Source of the DNA: Halalkalibacter krulwichiae
GTDB lineage: Bacteria > Bacillota > Bacilli > Bacillales > Bacillaceae_D
DNA length: 64,000 bases
Assembly (NCBI RefSeq): GCF_002109385.1
Contig: NZ_CP020814.1
Coordinates: 1,945,501 to 2,009,500, forward strand
Direction of reading: 5' to 3'
Shown: positions 9,967-18,759 of the stretch, piece after piece
Layout of the letters: each line of letters begins with the position of its first letter
How positions within the stretch are numbered: position 1 is the first letter of the stretch
The notes under the pieces: model-generated
Told to the model about the DNA's origin: nothing
What the model saw: the letters and a program-made list of their open reading frames with translations, nothing else
Database searches by the model: none
Program-made: the position numbers and the translations under genes

Positions 9967-10050
9967 TGGTGTGAAACCTTCGAGGAAAAGGGGAAGCAAT
10001 AGATTTTCATATCTTGCTATGATGTTAGGATATGCATTCTTTTGTTTTTT

Positions 10051-10078
10051 TGAGCCCTTTAGGGGCTCTTTTTTTTGA
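10051..10078 (+). terminator. Attenuator terminator in the btuF leader
   Basis: GAGCCC / GGGCTC stem with loop TTTAG, followed by nine T, located between the cobalamin aptamer and btuF. It is the probable off-state of the riboswitch. Confidence 0.8.
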
Positions 10079-10148
10079 TGTTGTTGGCTTTTAGTTTTCC
10101 GGTTTCAAAGAGAGAGATAAGAAAAAGATTAAAAGGGGTAGAAGAAGT

Positions 10149-11141
10149 ATGAAGCAAGTAAAATTAGTGTTATTGGCATTGTTTCTTGCATGTTTTGTTG
10201 CAGCATGTGGTCAAGACCAAGCTCTAGAAACAGAGCATAGTGCTGACACGACAGATGAGGTAACAGTACCGGCAGAAGAGCAAGATTTAGAGGGTATTTA
10301 TCCGATAACAGTAACGGATGCATTAGGAGACGAAGTGACAATTGAGTCACAACCACAGCGAATTGTCTCACTAGTGCCTAGTGTAACGGAGACGGTTTTT
10401 GCTGTCGGAGCAGGAGAAAAAGTAGTAGGACGTTCGGATTGGGATAATTATCCTGAGGAAGTTTTAGAGATTGAATCAATCGGTGGAATGGAATTTGATG
10501 TTGAAAAAATTATCTCATTATCACCTGATGTAGTGTTAGCGCATGAATCTGGCGTTGGATCTGGTGAGGAAGGCTTAAATCAAATCCGTAATGCCAATAT
10601 TCCAGTTGTTGTCGTTCCAAATTCGAATTCGCTAGCTGATGTATACGAGGCAATTGAATTTATTGGGGCCGTAACAGGTTATCAGGATGAATCGAGTACG
10701 ATTGTTTCAGAAATGCAAACAGCATTTGCAGCAATTGAAGACAAAGCAAGCGCGATTTCAGAAGATGAGCGTAAAAGAGTGTGGGTAGAAATTGGACCTG
10801 CTCCAGAGATTTACACTACGGGTAGTGGTACTTTCATGGATGAAATGTTGAGTTTGATTAATGCTGTGAATGTAGCTGGTGACGAGGAAGGATGGCCAAT
10901 GTTCACAGAAGAAGAAGCTGTGGCTTTTAATCCAGATGTTATCTTACTTACATATGGCCATTATTTTGAAAATGCAACAGAGTCAGTTTTAAGTCGTGCG
11001 GCTTGGGCTGATATTCCAGCTGTAGCAAATAACGAAATTTATGAGGTGGTTTCAGATGAAGTGGAAAGACCTGGACCACGGTTAACAAAGGGAGTAGAGC
11101 AGATTGCAAAAGCAGTTTATCCAGAGGTATTTGGCGAATAA
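10149..11141 (+). CDS. btuF: Cobalamin ABC transporter substrate-binding lipoprotein BtuF
   Basis: Lipoprotein of 330 residues: a hydrophobic signal ends in the lipobox VAAC (Cys at about residue 20), followed by an acidic linker and a type III periplasmic-binding fold (IVSLVPSVTETVFAVGAGEKVVGRS is characteristic of the BtuF/FecB group). It captures corrinoids outside the cell and feeds BtuC. Substrate is inferred from the riboswitch and the co-transcribed cobinamide-salvage genes. It corresponds to YvrC of B. subtilis. Confidence 0.92.
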   Translation: MKQVKLVLLALFLACFVAACGQDQALETEHSADTTDEVTVPAEEQDLEGIYPITVTDALGDEVTIESQPQRIVSLVPSVTETVFAVGAGEKVVGRSDWDNYPEEVLEIESIGGMEFDVEKIISLSPDVVLAHESGVGSGEEGLNQIRNANIPVVVVPNSNSLADVYEAIEFIGAVTGYQDESSTIVSEMQTAFAAIEDKASAISEDERKRVWVEIGPAPEIYTTGSGTFMDEMLSLINAVNVAGDEEGWPMFTEEEAVAFNPDVILLTYGHYFENATESVLSRAAWADIPAVANNEIYEVVSDEVERPGPRLTKGVEQIAKAVYPEVFGE

Positions 11142-12162
11142 TATAAAATTTGCATATGTTATAGTCATTCTGTTTTGCTTTTTTGCTTTAACAATAAGTA
11201 TTGGAAAGGGAAGTGTTGAGCTTCCCTTTCTAACTGTTTTGCAAATACTGGCAACAGAAATTTTCCGGTTGCCGCTATTAGTAGAACTAGACCCAATGCA
11301 CATTAATATCGTCATGGAGATTCGACTTCCACGCGTTTTACTTGCGATGTTTGTTGGGGCTTGTTTAGCATTAGCTGGTGCAGCCTTTCAAGGTTTTTTA
11401 AAAAATCCACTTGCAGATCCCTATACGCTTGGGGTGTCTTCAGGTTCAGCTGTTGGAGCGGTTGCTGTTATATTTTTTGGTATTAGTATTCCAATCCTTG
11501 GCAGATTTACATTGCCTTTTATTAGCATTCTTGCTGGTTTTGCTACTCTTTTTCTCGTTATCTCATTTGCAAGACTAGTTCAACGTTCCATGGCAGCAGA
11601 AACAATTATTTTAGCAGGAATTATATTCAGCTCTTTCTTGGGATCTTTTATCTCACTTATGATTGCTCTAACTGGTGAAGAATTAAGGCAAATTATCTCC
11701 TGGCTTATGGGGAGTGTTGCAATGAGAGGTTGGTCATACGTGTGGATGATTATCCCTTGTTTGCTAATTGGAACGTTGTTATTGCTATTTAATCGGCAAG
11801 AATTAAATGCACTTGCTTTTGGAGAAGAGACGGCAAGGCAGCTTGGTGTTAATATTGCCGTTCGAAAAATCATGATTTTAGTTGGTGCAACAATAGTAAC
11901 AGGTGGTGCGGTTGCGGTCTCTGGTACGATTGGATTTGTCGGTCTTGTCATTCCTCATTTAACTCGATTGCTATGGGGAGCCGATCACCGTCACCTGTTG
12001 CCATTATCGATGTTTATAGGAGCAGGTTTTTTAGCGTTAACCGACCTTGTAGCTAGAACCATTATTTCTCCAACTGAACTGCCAATTGGTGTTATTACAG
12101 CAATCATTGGAGCGCCTGTGTTTGCACTGCTACTCTTAAAGCAAAGAAGAAGAGAAGAATGA
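11104..12162 (+). CDS. btuC: Cobalamin ABC transporter permease BtuC (FecCD family)
   Basis: Polytopic permease of up to 352 residues with the FecCD/BtuC signature (RLPRVLLAMFVGACLALAGAAFQG, the LADPYTLGVSSG loop, and GFVGLVIPHLTRLLWG near the coupling helix). It should dimerise and pair with the ABC protein encoded next. I keep the TTG at 11104, which has AAGGGAG nine bases upstream and overlaps btuF by 38 bases; a second TTG at 11131 with AGAGG is an alternative start. Corresponds to B. subtilis YvrB. Confidence 0.92.
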   Translation: MQKQFIQRYLANNIKFAYVIVILFCFFALTISIGKGSVELPFLTVLQILATEIFRLPLLVELDPMHINIVMEIRLPRVLLAMFVGACLALAGAAFQGFLKNPLADPYTLGVSSGSAVGAVAVIFFGISIPILGRFTLPFISILAGFATLFLVISFARLVQRSMAAETIILAGIIFSSFLGSFISLMIALTGEELRQIISWLMGSVAMRGWSYVWMIIPCLLIGTLLLLFNRQELNALAFGEETARQLGVNIAVRKIMILVGATIVTGGAVAVSGTIGFVGLVIPHLTRLLWGADHRHLLPLSMFIGAGFLALTDLVARTIISPTELPIGVITAIIGAPVFALLLLKQRRREE

Positions 12163-12176
12163 AAGGAGGGGATAAT

Positions 12177-13639
12177 ATGATTCATTGTCAAAACATTACG
12201 ATCCAGTATGGTTCAGTTAAAGTTATAGATGACATTGATTTTAAAGTGAATAAAGGCGAAGTATTTGGCATTATTGGACCTAATGGGAGTGGGAAGACAA
12301 GTTTACTGAAAGCAATTGGTGGGGCCTAGCACCTACCAATGGTGAAATTGTCATCGATAATAGAAGTTTATCTTCTTATCGTTCCAAAGAATTGGCTAGA
12401 AAAGTTGCGGTGTTGCCGCAACAATCTGAAACAGCTTTTTCTTATTCCGTCTGGGATGTAGTGGCATTGGGAAGGTATCCCTACCTAAAAGGCTGGTTGC
12501 AAGGAGTTACCAAAAAAGATAATGAAGTGATTACTCAGGCTATGCAACAAACAAATACATATCAGTTCAAAGATAAATCCATGCAACAATTAAGTGGAGG
12601 AGAGCGACAGCGAGTGTTAGTAGCGAGGGCGCTTGCTCAAGAACCTGATATTCTTTTATTAGATGAACCAACAAATCATTTAGATATTTCACATCAAATG
12701 AGTTTGTTAAATTCCCTACAGCAGTGGTCACGTGAAAGAGGACTAACTGTCATTGCCGTTTTGCACGATTTGAATATGGCAAGCCTTTATTGTGATCGGG
12801 TTCTTTTGTTAGATAAAGGGAAGGCTGTTGCACTTGGGACGCCGGTTCATGTAATGGAGGAAAAGCAGTTGGGAAATGTCTATGAAACGACACTTGAAAG
12901 AAAAGAACATCCCGCCGTTCCGAGTCCACTAATTACATTTATCCCTGAGAAAGTACTTGATTCAGCTGCCTTAAACACTCTACAGATTGAGAGATCGAAA
13001 GAGTGGATAAAAATAGAAAGTACGCAAAAATGGAAGACGTTGTCCTCCTCTGTTATCGGTGCTGGATTTCGTTGGCACAATCAATTTGTGAATCGACACG
13101 TCAACAAAAATTATCACTTTGACAATGTTGAACTTGAGTATGCCGAGTATTTGCAAAGAAATGGACTAGACCCGAAGGATACTTTAGGGATGATGACGGC
13201 AGCGATGCTAGATGATGCATCCATTGTTGTATCAAAAGGCGAACCTGCCGTTATGGCAATTATTAGTGCTGGAGCTTCCAATGCAGTTGATGCTTCCGTA
13301 GCCTATCAGCAGGCAGATTGGAAACCTTCTATTGGTACGATAAATATTTGGATTTTCATTGAGGGAGTCTTACCTGAAGCGGCGTATATCCAAGCGACGA
13401 TGACAGTTACGGAAGCGAAAGCAAAGGCATTAAATGATGAACAGATTTTAGACCCTGTTAGTCAAACAATTGCAACGGGAACATCAACTGATAGTGTTTT
13501 GATTGCAGCTTCTCAGTCTGGACCTAGCTATCCTTATGCAGGCACGATTACGTCACTTGGAAAGGAAATAGCTAGATTAGTCTATCAAGGAACAAGAGAA
13601 GCGCTTGAACGAAATAAAAGAAGGAGAAAGCTAACATGA
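12177..13639 (+). CDS. btuD: BtuD ATPase fused to CbiZ adenosylcobinamide amidohydrolase (frameshift)
   Basis: The start ATG 12177 follows a strong AAAGGAGGGG site. The N-terminal ABC ATPase has Walker A GPNGSGKTS, signature LSGGERQRVLVARA and Walker B LLLDEPTNHLD, and would energise BtuC. After about residue 250 the protein becomes a CbiZ domain (SSVIGAGFRWHNQFVNRHV…, AAMLDDASIVVSKGE, ISAGASNAVDAS), which cleaves the amide of adenosylcobinamide to adenosylcobyric acid during salvage. The same ABC–CbiZ fusion is known as YvrA in B. subtilis. The frame breaks within the ATPase at the GGGG run 12321–12324; adding one G restores GGGLAPTNGEIVID. The CbiZ half is intact. Confidence 0.9.
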
Positions 13640-14592
13640 TGGCTCATCTTATCGCAATCCTTTTAGCTGTTATAATTGATCGAATTGTTGGAGATCCCCG
13701 CTCACTCCCTCACCCCGTTGTCGGGATTGGAAAACTCATAACTGTATGTGATCGTTATTTAAATAAAGGGGAAGCAAAAAGAGCTAAAGGCTTATTGATG
13801 CTTATTTTCATTTGTACTTTCGTTTTTCTTGTAACCATTTGTATTGTTTTACTTTCTTATAGGATCCATTTGTATATTGGAATTGCTGTTGAAGCTTGGA
13901 TTATTTCTACTACTATTGCGGCAAGAGGATTAATGCAAGCAGCTGAGGAGGTAGCTGTTCCCTTAAGGAAAGGGAACTTCAGTGAATCTAGAAAAAAACT
14001 GTCCTATATAGTTGGGCGAGATACAGAAACATTAAATGAAGAAGAGATTACCCGAGCGACGGTTGAAACAGTGGCTGAAAATACGAGTGATGGAGTAACA
14101 GCTCCATTGTTCTTTGCCTTAATTGGTGGGGCGCCGCTTGCGATGCTCTATCGTGCAGTAAATACTTGTGATTCAATGGTCGGTTATAAAAATAATACAT
14201 ACAAGGAATTTGGTTGGGCTTCAGCGAAATTCGATGATTTACTAAATTGGGTTCCTAGTAGATTAACAGCTGCTGTGATGATTCTTTCGATTAGGGCAAT
14301 GGGTGACCGAACAAAGCAGCAATGTTGGGAAATTGTAAGAAGAGATGCAAGAAAACATCCAAGCCCTAATAGTGGTTGGACTGAGGCAGCTATGGCGGCT
14401 TTAATGGCAGTTCAATTAGGTGGAGTTAATACATATAAAGGTGTTGTTTCCAATAGAGCAAAAATGGGAAACGATGAGCGAGCTTTAAAGGTGAACGATA
14501 TAGAGGTGGCAAATAAAATCATGCTGAAAACTGTTAATCAATTCACATTGTTCATTTTGCTTGTAGGAGGGGCTATTTATGCTATTACCTAA
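13636..14592 (+). CDS. cbiB: Adenosylcobinamide-phosphate synthase CbiB
   Basis: Membrane protein of about 318 residues that attaches (R)-1-amino-2-propanol phosphate to adenosylcobyric acid. The family signatures DRIVGDPRSLPHPVVGIG at the N-terminus, ETVAENTSDGV and FDDLLNWVPSRLTA are clear, with several hydrophobic helices. It overlaps the end of btuD-cbiZ by four bases; two adjacent ATG codons (13636, 13639) follow AAGGAGAAAG, and either may start the protein. CbiZ upstream supplies its substrate and CobD downstream makes its amine partner. Confidence 0.94.
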   Translation: MMAHLIAILLAVIIDRIVGDPRSLPHPVVGIGKLITVCDRYLNKGEAKRAKGLLMLIFICTFVFLVTICIVLLSYRIHLYIGIAVEAWIISTTIAARGLMQAAEEVAVPLRKGNFSESRKKLSYIVGRDTETLNEEEITRATVETVAENTSDGVTAPLFFALIGGAPLAMLYRAVNTCDSMVGYKNNTYKEFGWASAKFDDLLNWVPSRLTAAVMILSIRAMGDRTKQQCWEIVRRDARKHPSPNSGWTEAAMAALMAVQLGGVNTYKGVVSNRAKMGNDERALKVNDIEVANKIMLKTVNQFTLFILLVGGAIYAIT

Positions 14593-15652
14593 TCACGGAG
14601 CTAATCCGGAAATATTATTAGAAAAGCTCGGAAAGAGAAGACCAAAACAAATATATGATTTTAGTGAAAATACAAATCCATTTGGTCCCCCTGAGTTCTT
14701 GAAAAATATATCTATGGATGAATTGCTAACAACAATGACTCATTATCCGGATCCAGAAGTTAGTCTGCTATCTAGTAGACTAGCAGCAAAGAATGGCGTT
14801 TCGATTAGTCAAGTTCTTGTCGGAAATGGTGCTGCTGAGCTGATCTTTCTGCTAGCTAATATGTTACAGGGGAAACGAGTCGGGATTGTTGAGCCTGCAT
14901 TTTCAGAGTATCGAGATGCTTGTTCAGCGTTCAACTGTCAAATTACATCAGTCGTTTTATCGCCTCCATGGCAGCTTGATTTAAATAAAGTAAAAGCTGT
15001 TTTGCCTGAGGTTGATGCTCTATTTTTATGTAGTCCGAATAATCCCACAGGTGTTCGTTTTCGCCGAGAAGATCTAGTCGATTTAATAAGGGAAGCTGAA
15101 AAGAATCAAACGTATATTGTGTTAGATGAAGCTTTTTATGACTTTTGCGAATTAGAAGAGGGATTAGAACAATTAGTCCATCAGTATTCAGTCATCATTT
15201 TGCTTCGCTCTCTAACAAAAATGTTTGCTGTTGCAGGTGTAAGACTTGGCTATGTTCTTGCCAATCCTTTTGTAATCGAAGCCTTAAAGAAAAGGCAGCC
15301 TCCATGGAGCGTGAATGGGATTGCGCAACAAATTGGAATAAGATTATTAGAGGAAAAAGCATTTGTTAATCAAACCGTAAATAAAATCCAAGCCGAAAAA
15401 AGGCATGTTGTTGGACGTTTACGTCAGTTAAACTTTTTTGTGTCAGAATCAACGGTGAATTTTTATTTGCTTGCTGAAAAAGATCGAAAAGACTTGTTTC
15501 CTCTTCTTTCTTATCTTGCAGAACAAGGGATTATTGCAAGACATACATACAACTTTAAGGGTTTAGGAGGCAGGTATTTACGCTTGGCTGTCAAAGATCG
15601 GGAGTATAACGATCTATTAATTAAAGCACTATCTCGTTGGAGGCAGCAATGA
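14579..15652 (+). CDS. cobD: L-threonine-O-3-phosphate decarboxylase CobD (PLP enzyme)
   Basis: Fold-type I PLP enzyme of 357 residues related to histidinol-phosphate aminotransferase. It carries the YDFSENTNPFGPP N-terminus, the SPNNPTG loop, LDEAFYDF, and the PLP-lysine segment RSLTKMFAVAGVRLGY. In a cobalamin operon next to cbiB it is best read as the decarboxylase that makes aminopropanol phosphate rather than HisC. The gene overlaps cbiB by 14 bases with a GTAGGAGGGG site inside cbiB. Confidence 0.9.
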   Translation: MLLPNHGANPEILLEKLGKRRPKQIYDFSENTNPFGPPEFLKNISMDELLTTMTHYPDPEVSLLSSRLAAKNGVSISQVLVGNGAAELIFLLANMLQGKRVGIVEPAFSEYRDACSAFNCQITSVVLSPPWQLDLNKVKAVLPEVDALFLCSPNNPTGVRFRREDLVDLIREAEKNQTYIVLDEAFYDFCELEEGLEQLVHQYSVIILLRSLTKMFAVAGVRLGYVLANPFVIEALKKRQPPWSVNGIAQQIGIRLLEEKAFVNQTVNKIQAEKRHVVGRLRQLNFFVSESTVNFYLLAEKDRKDLFPLLSYLAEQGIIARHTYNFKGLGGRYLRLAVKDREYNDLLIKALSRWRQQ

Positions 15653-16242
15653 TTGTTTTTATTTCAGGAGGAGTAAGAAGTGGAAAAAGTGATTACGCAG
15701 AAGAACGAGCGCGCTTACTATACGCAAAAGAACAGAAGAATCTAATCTATATAGCAACAAGTGATGTGTATGATGAGGAAATGCATGTTCGAGTTAAAAG
15801 ACACCAGGAGCAAAGAAAAAGGGATGAGGTTAATTGGAAAGTCTACGAGAAACCTTCAAATATTGCCGATCTTTTATCTGGATTTCAACAAGGGGATGTC
15901 ATCCTGCTCGATTGTGTCACGACACTTTTAAGTAATGAATTATTTAATGGCTGGCAGCAAGGTGAGAAAAAATGGACAAGTCCGTCCTTTATTGCTGAAG
16001 TAGAAAAGAAGATGATTCATTTAGTTTCAGAATTGGCTGAAGGACCTTATACAGCCTTTGTTGTATCGAATGAACTGTGTTTCGATTTACCGCCTCAAGA
16101 CAGGGCAACTTCTATTTATATTCGCTTACTCGGACGGATACATCAAGATATTGTTTCAAGAGCGAAGGAAGCCGTCCTAATTGAAAATCGTTTAGTACTT
16201 CTGAAAAAAAGGGGGGACAAGCATGATTGGAATGAGAAATAG
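15649..16242 (+). CDS. cobU: Adenosylcobinamide kinase/guanylyltransferase CobU
   Basis: Bifunctional enzyme of 197 residues that phosphorylates adenosylcobinamide and transfers GMP to it. It starts with the P-loop FISGGVRSGKSDYAEERA, followed by IYIATSDVYDEEM, VKRHQEQR and LLDCVTTLLSNELF. The start ATG 15649 lies after TTGGAGG and overlaps the cobD stop; an in-frame codon 12 bases upstream is less likely. The C-terminal region is typical (VSNEL, DRATSIYIRLLGRIHQDI). Confidence 0.93.
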   Translation: MIVFISGGVRSGKSDYAEERARLLYAKEQKNLIYIATSDVYDEEMHVRVKRHQEQRKRDEVNWKVYEKPSNIADLLSGFQQGDVILLDCVTTLLSNELFNGWQQGEKKWTSPSFIAEVEKKMIHLVSELAEGPYTAFVVSNELCFDLPPQDRATSIYIRLLGRIHQDIVSRAKEAVLIENRLVLLKKRGDKHDWNEK

Positions 16243-17025
16243 CTTTCGGGTATGGTTGGACGGTTTGATTCTCGCATTCCAACTCTTAACGATCGTCCCG
16301 CTTTCGAAACAAGTTCAGTGGGATGAAGCAAGGGCTAAGGCATCCGTTGCATCTTATCCACTAGTAGGATTTGCCTTAGCATCACTATTATCTGCCCAAT
16401 GGCTTCTCTTAGCTAATGTAACGTTTATATCTCCGCTTGTTGCGGCTTTATGGCTTCTAACTTTTTCTGCTTTTTTCTCAGGAGGATTGCATCTTGATGG
16501 ATGGACCGATTTTCACGATGCTGTTTTTTCTCGCAGAAGTCGTGAACATAAATTAGATATTATGAAGGATCCACAAGTTGGGACATTTGGCGTTTTAGCA
16601 TTACTCTTACTTTTAGGTTGGCGATTTGTTTTCATATTTGAGTTATTCAGACTAGCCCCTCAAACGGTTCTTTTGGCTGTCTTTCTAATCCCGATACTTG
16701 TGAGGCTTCTGCTAGGGTGGCAGCTCTTACTTGGAAGATTTGCTCGCGAGGATGGAATGGCAGCTGCATTAAAGTCAGCAAAGACAAAAGGGAATATCGC
16801 GATATATAGTCTATGGACTATCGTTTTACTAGGCTTCTTGTTGTTCGTATCACCAATCTATCTTTTATTACCTGGAGCAGCCTTTCTCTTTCTGGTTGTG
16901 TGGCAGAAGTGGGTCGTATACCAGCTTGGGGGTATTACAGGTGACACTGTTGGAGCAGGAGCGGAAGGGGGGAAACGATGTTATGGGGAATCGTTTGGTT
17001 GTTACTCTTATTAGACATGGTTTAA
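16223..17025 (+). CDS. cobS: Cobalamin synthase CobS (frameshift near C-terminus)
   Basis: Integral membrane adenosylcobinamide-GDP ribazoletransferase, joining the lower ligand to GDP-cobinamide. The family motifs LTIVPL, the DGWTDFHDAVFS active-site segment, KDPQVGTFGV and GGITGDTVGA are present. As written the frame goes off after EGG at the GGGGGG run 16967–16972. One extra G restores a hydrophobic C-terminal helix ending at a TAA at 17023–17025, the normal CobS ending. The restored gene overlaps cobC by about 43 bases. Start ATG 16223 follows GGGGGG and overlaps the end of cobU. Confidence 0.9.
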
Positions 17026-17624
17026 CAAAGTTTAATGAAGAAAAAAGGTATTTAGGCTGGAAGAATCAACCCTTGTCTAAAAAAGGAAATGAGGAACTAC
17101 TTCAATTAACTCACAAGTATCGTAATCATACGGGTGATATCCTTTTAACTAGTGACTTAGTTCGATGTATAGAAACGGCGAAACTTTTATTTCCTAATCA
17201 GCCTATTGTGACGTCATCTAAATTAAGAGAGTACGATTTTGGAGAATGGGAAGGGAAAACATATGAGCAATTAAAAGAAACGAAATTGTATCGTGATTGG
17301 TTAGATGATCCACTCTCGAACTTCCCGCCAAAAGGAGAAGCTTATCATTCATTTCAGCGTAGGACTGAAGAAGCTTTCTATGACATGGTCGAACTTGCAC
17401 ATAAAAGGAAAAGTAAACATGTTGTTGTCGTTTGTCACGGGGGCGTTATAAGACAGTGGCTGTCTAGTTATTCACCGGTCAACAAGTCCAAGTCTTTCTT
17501 TGAATGGAATGTCACAATAAATAGTTGTTATCAAATGATAGGGAGCATCGATAAAATAAGGAGAGGATTAACATTCACTTCATTACAGGAGGAGCCTATA
17601 ACGGCAAAAATAAATGGGCATTAA
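16983..17624 (+). CDS. cobC: Alpha-ribazole phosphatase-like histidine phosphatase CobC
   Basis: Histidine phosphatase of 213 residues: catalytic TLIRHGLTKFNEEKRYLGW at the N-terminus, LREYDFGEWEGKTYEQL, and the second catalytic His in VVVCHGGVIRQW. In this operon it most likely removes the 5'-phosphate of alpha-ribazole or adenosylcobalamin phosphate. ATG 16983 lies 10 bases after the GGAAGGGGGG run and matches where the phosphatase fold begins; longer upstream readings fall in cobS sequence. Its 3' end overlaps the next gene. Confidence 0.88.
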   Translation: MGNRLVVTLIRHGLTKFNEEKRYLGWKNQPLSKKGNEELLQLTHKYRNHTGDILLTSDLVRCIETAKLLFPNQPIVTSSKLREYDFGEWEGKTYEQLKETKLYRDWLDDPLSNFPPKGEAYHSFQRRTEEAFYDMVELAHKRKSKHVVVVCHGGVIRQWLSSYSPVNKSKSFFEWNVTINSCYQMIGSIDKIRRGLTFTSLQEEPITAKINGH

Positions 17625-17989
17625 ATCATTATAAAAGAACGAATTTGACATGGGTTAACAGCTATGATGAATTACTGGCTTCACCTGTGAATACAATGAA
17701 TGGAACTGTCATCATTTATGGCATAGAAGCAGTAATCCAATCATTTATGAACGACGATGACCCACGAAAGTCTTTTTATAAGTGGCTAGATCAATGGTTA
17801 AATTGGGAAAAAGAAACAGCTCAATCAAAACTAGTCTTAATTGGTGTAGATGTTGGAAAAGGTGTAGTCCCTATTGAAAAAGAAAAAAGGAATTATCGTG
17901 ATCTAGTTGGGTGGTGTTATCAAGATGTGGTAAAGGAAGCAACTCGTGTAGACATCATTTGGTATGGACTCAACCAACAACTGAAATAG
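17573..17989 (+). CDS. CobU-like nucleotide-binding protein with apparent ATT start
   Basis: A frame overlapping the end of cobC reads HFITGGAYNGKNKWALNHY, a CobU-type P-loop with altered glycine/lysine spacing, and ends VDVGKGVVPIEKEKRNYRD…QQLK, which mirrors the CobU C-terminus (VGMGIVP…RDLxGxxNQ). The middle of CobU is shortened, giving about 138 residues. No ATG, GTG or TTG stands at the expected start; an ideal AAGGAGAGG (17558–17566) is followed six bases later by ATT at 17573, which I take as the start codon. The next in-frame usual start is TTG 17645, which would delete the P-loop. Function beyond cobinamide metabolism is not known to me. Confidence 0.75.
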   Translation: MHFITGGAYNGKNKWALNHYKRTNLTWVNSYDELLASPVNTMNGTVIIYGIEAVIQSFMNDDDPRKSFYKWLDQWLNWEKETAQSKLVLIGVDVGKGVVPIEKEKRNYRDLVGWCYQDVVKEATRVDIIWYGLNQQLK

Positions 17990-18003
17990 AGGAGATGAAA
18001 AAA

Positions 18004-18588
18004 ATGAGATTATATACACGTACAGGTGATGAAGGAAAAACAAGTGTCATAGGAGGACGACTTGAAAAGGATGACATAAGGGTCGTTGCATATGGCACGA
18101 CTGACGAATTGAATTCTTTTATCGGACAAGTCATTACACAACTAGATGAAAATATTTTCCCTGATATCAAACAAGAGTTGATTAAAATTCAACATGAACT
18201 CTTTGATTGTGGAGGTGATTTAGCTATGGTGAAAGTATCTGAAGATCGTCCATACAAAGCAAAGCAGGAGATCATTGATTATCTTGAAGGGAGAATTGAT
18301 GAGTATATAAAAGAAGCACCAGAATTAGAAAGATTTATTTTGCCTGGTGGCGCAGTACCAGCAGCTACCTTACATGTTTGTCGGACGGTTACACGCCGTG
18401 CAGAACGGTCTGTATCAACGCTTTATCGTGAATCAAATGTATGTAATCCTATTGTGCTTAAATATTTAAATAGGCTTTCAGATTACTTTTTTGCGATTGC
18501 TCGTGTAGTTAATCATCGGTTGAATGTAAAAGATGTAGAGTATGAAAGAAGTGCGATTGTCTTTAGAGATGGAAAAAGAAAAAAATAG
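18004..18588 (+). CDS. ATP:cob(I)alamin adenosyltransferase (PduO type)
   Basis: Cytoplasmic enzyme of 194 residues that transfers the adenosyl group from ATP to cob(I)alamin or cobinamide. It begins MRLYTRTGDEGKTSVIGG, the nucleotide-binding signature of PduO-type transferases, and contains FILPGGAVPAATLHVCRTV followed by the RRAERS segment and YLNRLSDYFFAIAR. ATG 18004 is preferred because GAGGAG lies 9 bases upstream; ATG 17995 is too close to that site. It is the last gene of the operon and corresponds to YvqK of B. subtilis, where it also neighbours the BtuFCD homologues. Confidence 0.94.
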   Translation: MRLYTRTGDEGKTSVIGGRLEKDDIRVVAYGTTDELNSFIGQVITQLDENIFPDIKQELIKIQHELFDCGGDLAMVKVSEDRPYKAKQEIIDYLEGRIDEYIKEAPELERFILPGGAVPAATLHVCRTVTRRAERSVSTLYRESNVCNPIVLKYLNRLSDYFFAIARVVNHRLNVKDVEYERSAIVFRDGKRKK

Positions 18589-18597
18589 AATCATACT

Positions 18598-18634
18598 AAA
18601 AACGCTAGGTTTTATTTAATACCTAGCGTTTTTG
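18598..18634 (+). terminator. Terminator at the end of the B12 operon
   Basis: A 12-base stem AAAACGCTAGGT / ACCTAGCGTTTT with an AT loop and T-run ends the cobalamin operon. Confidence 0.9.
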
Positions 18635-18759
18635 CATATAGTCAAAAGTACTTAGTAGAATGTACTATTTTTATATATAAAAAGATGTAATTATATGGTA
18701 TTTTTAAAGAGAGAGATCATATGATGTAAGGGTGTTCATGTAAAGAGGGGGAAAGTTGT

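Noticed and set aside
9721..10010. Minus-strand frames overlapping the plus-strand cobalamin riboswitch
   Set aside because: They are chance frames through a structured RNA region without start signals.
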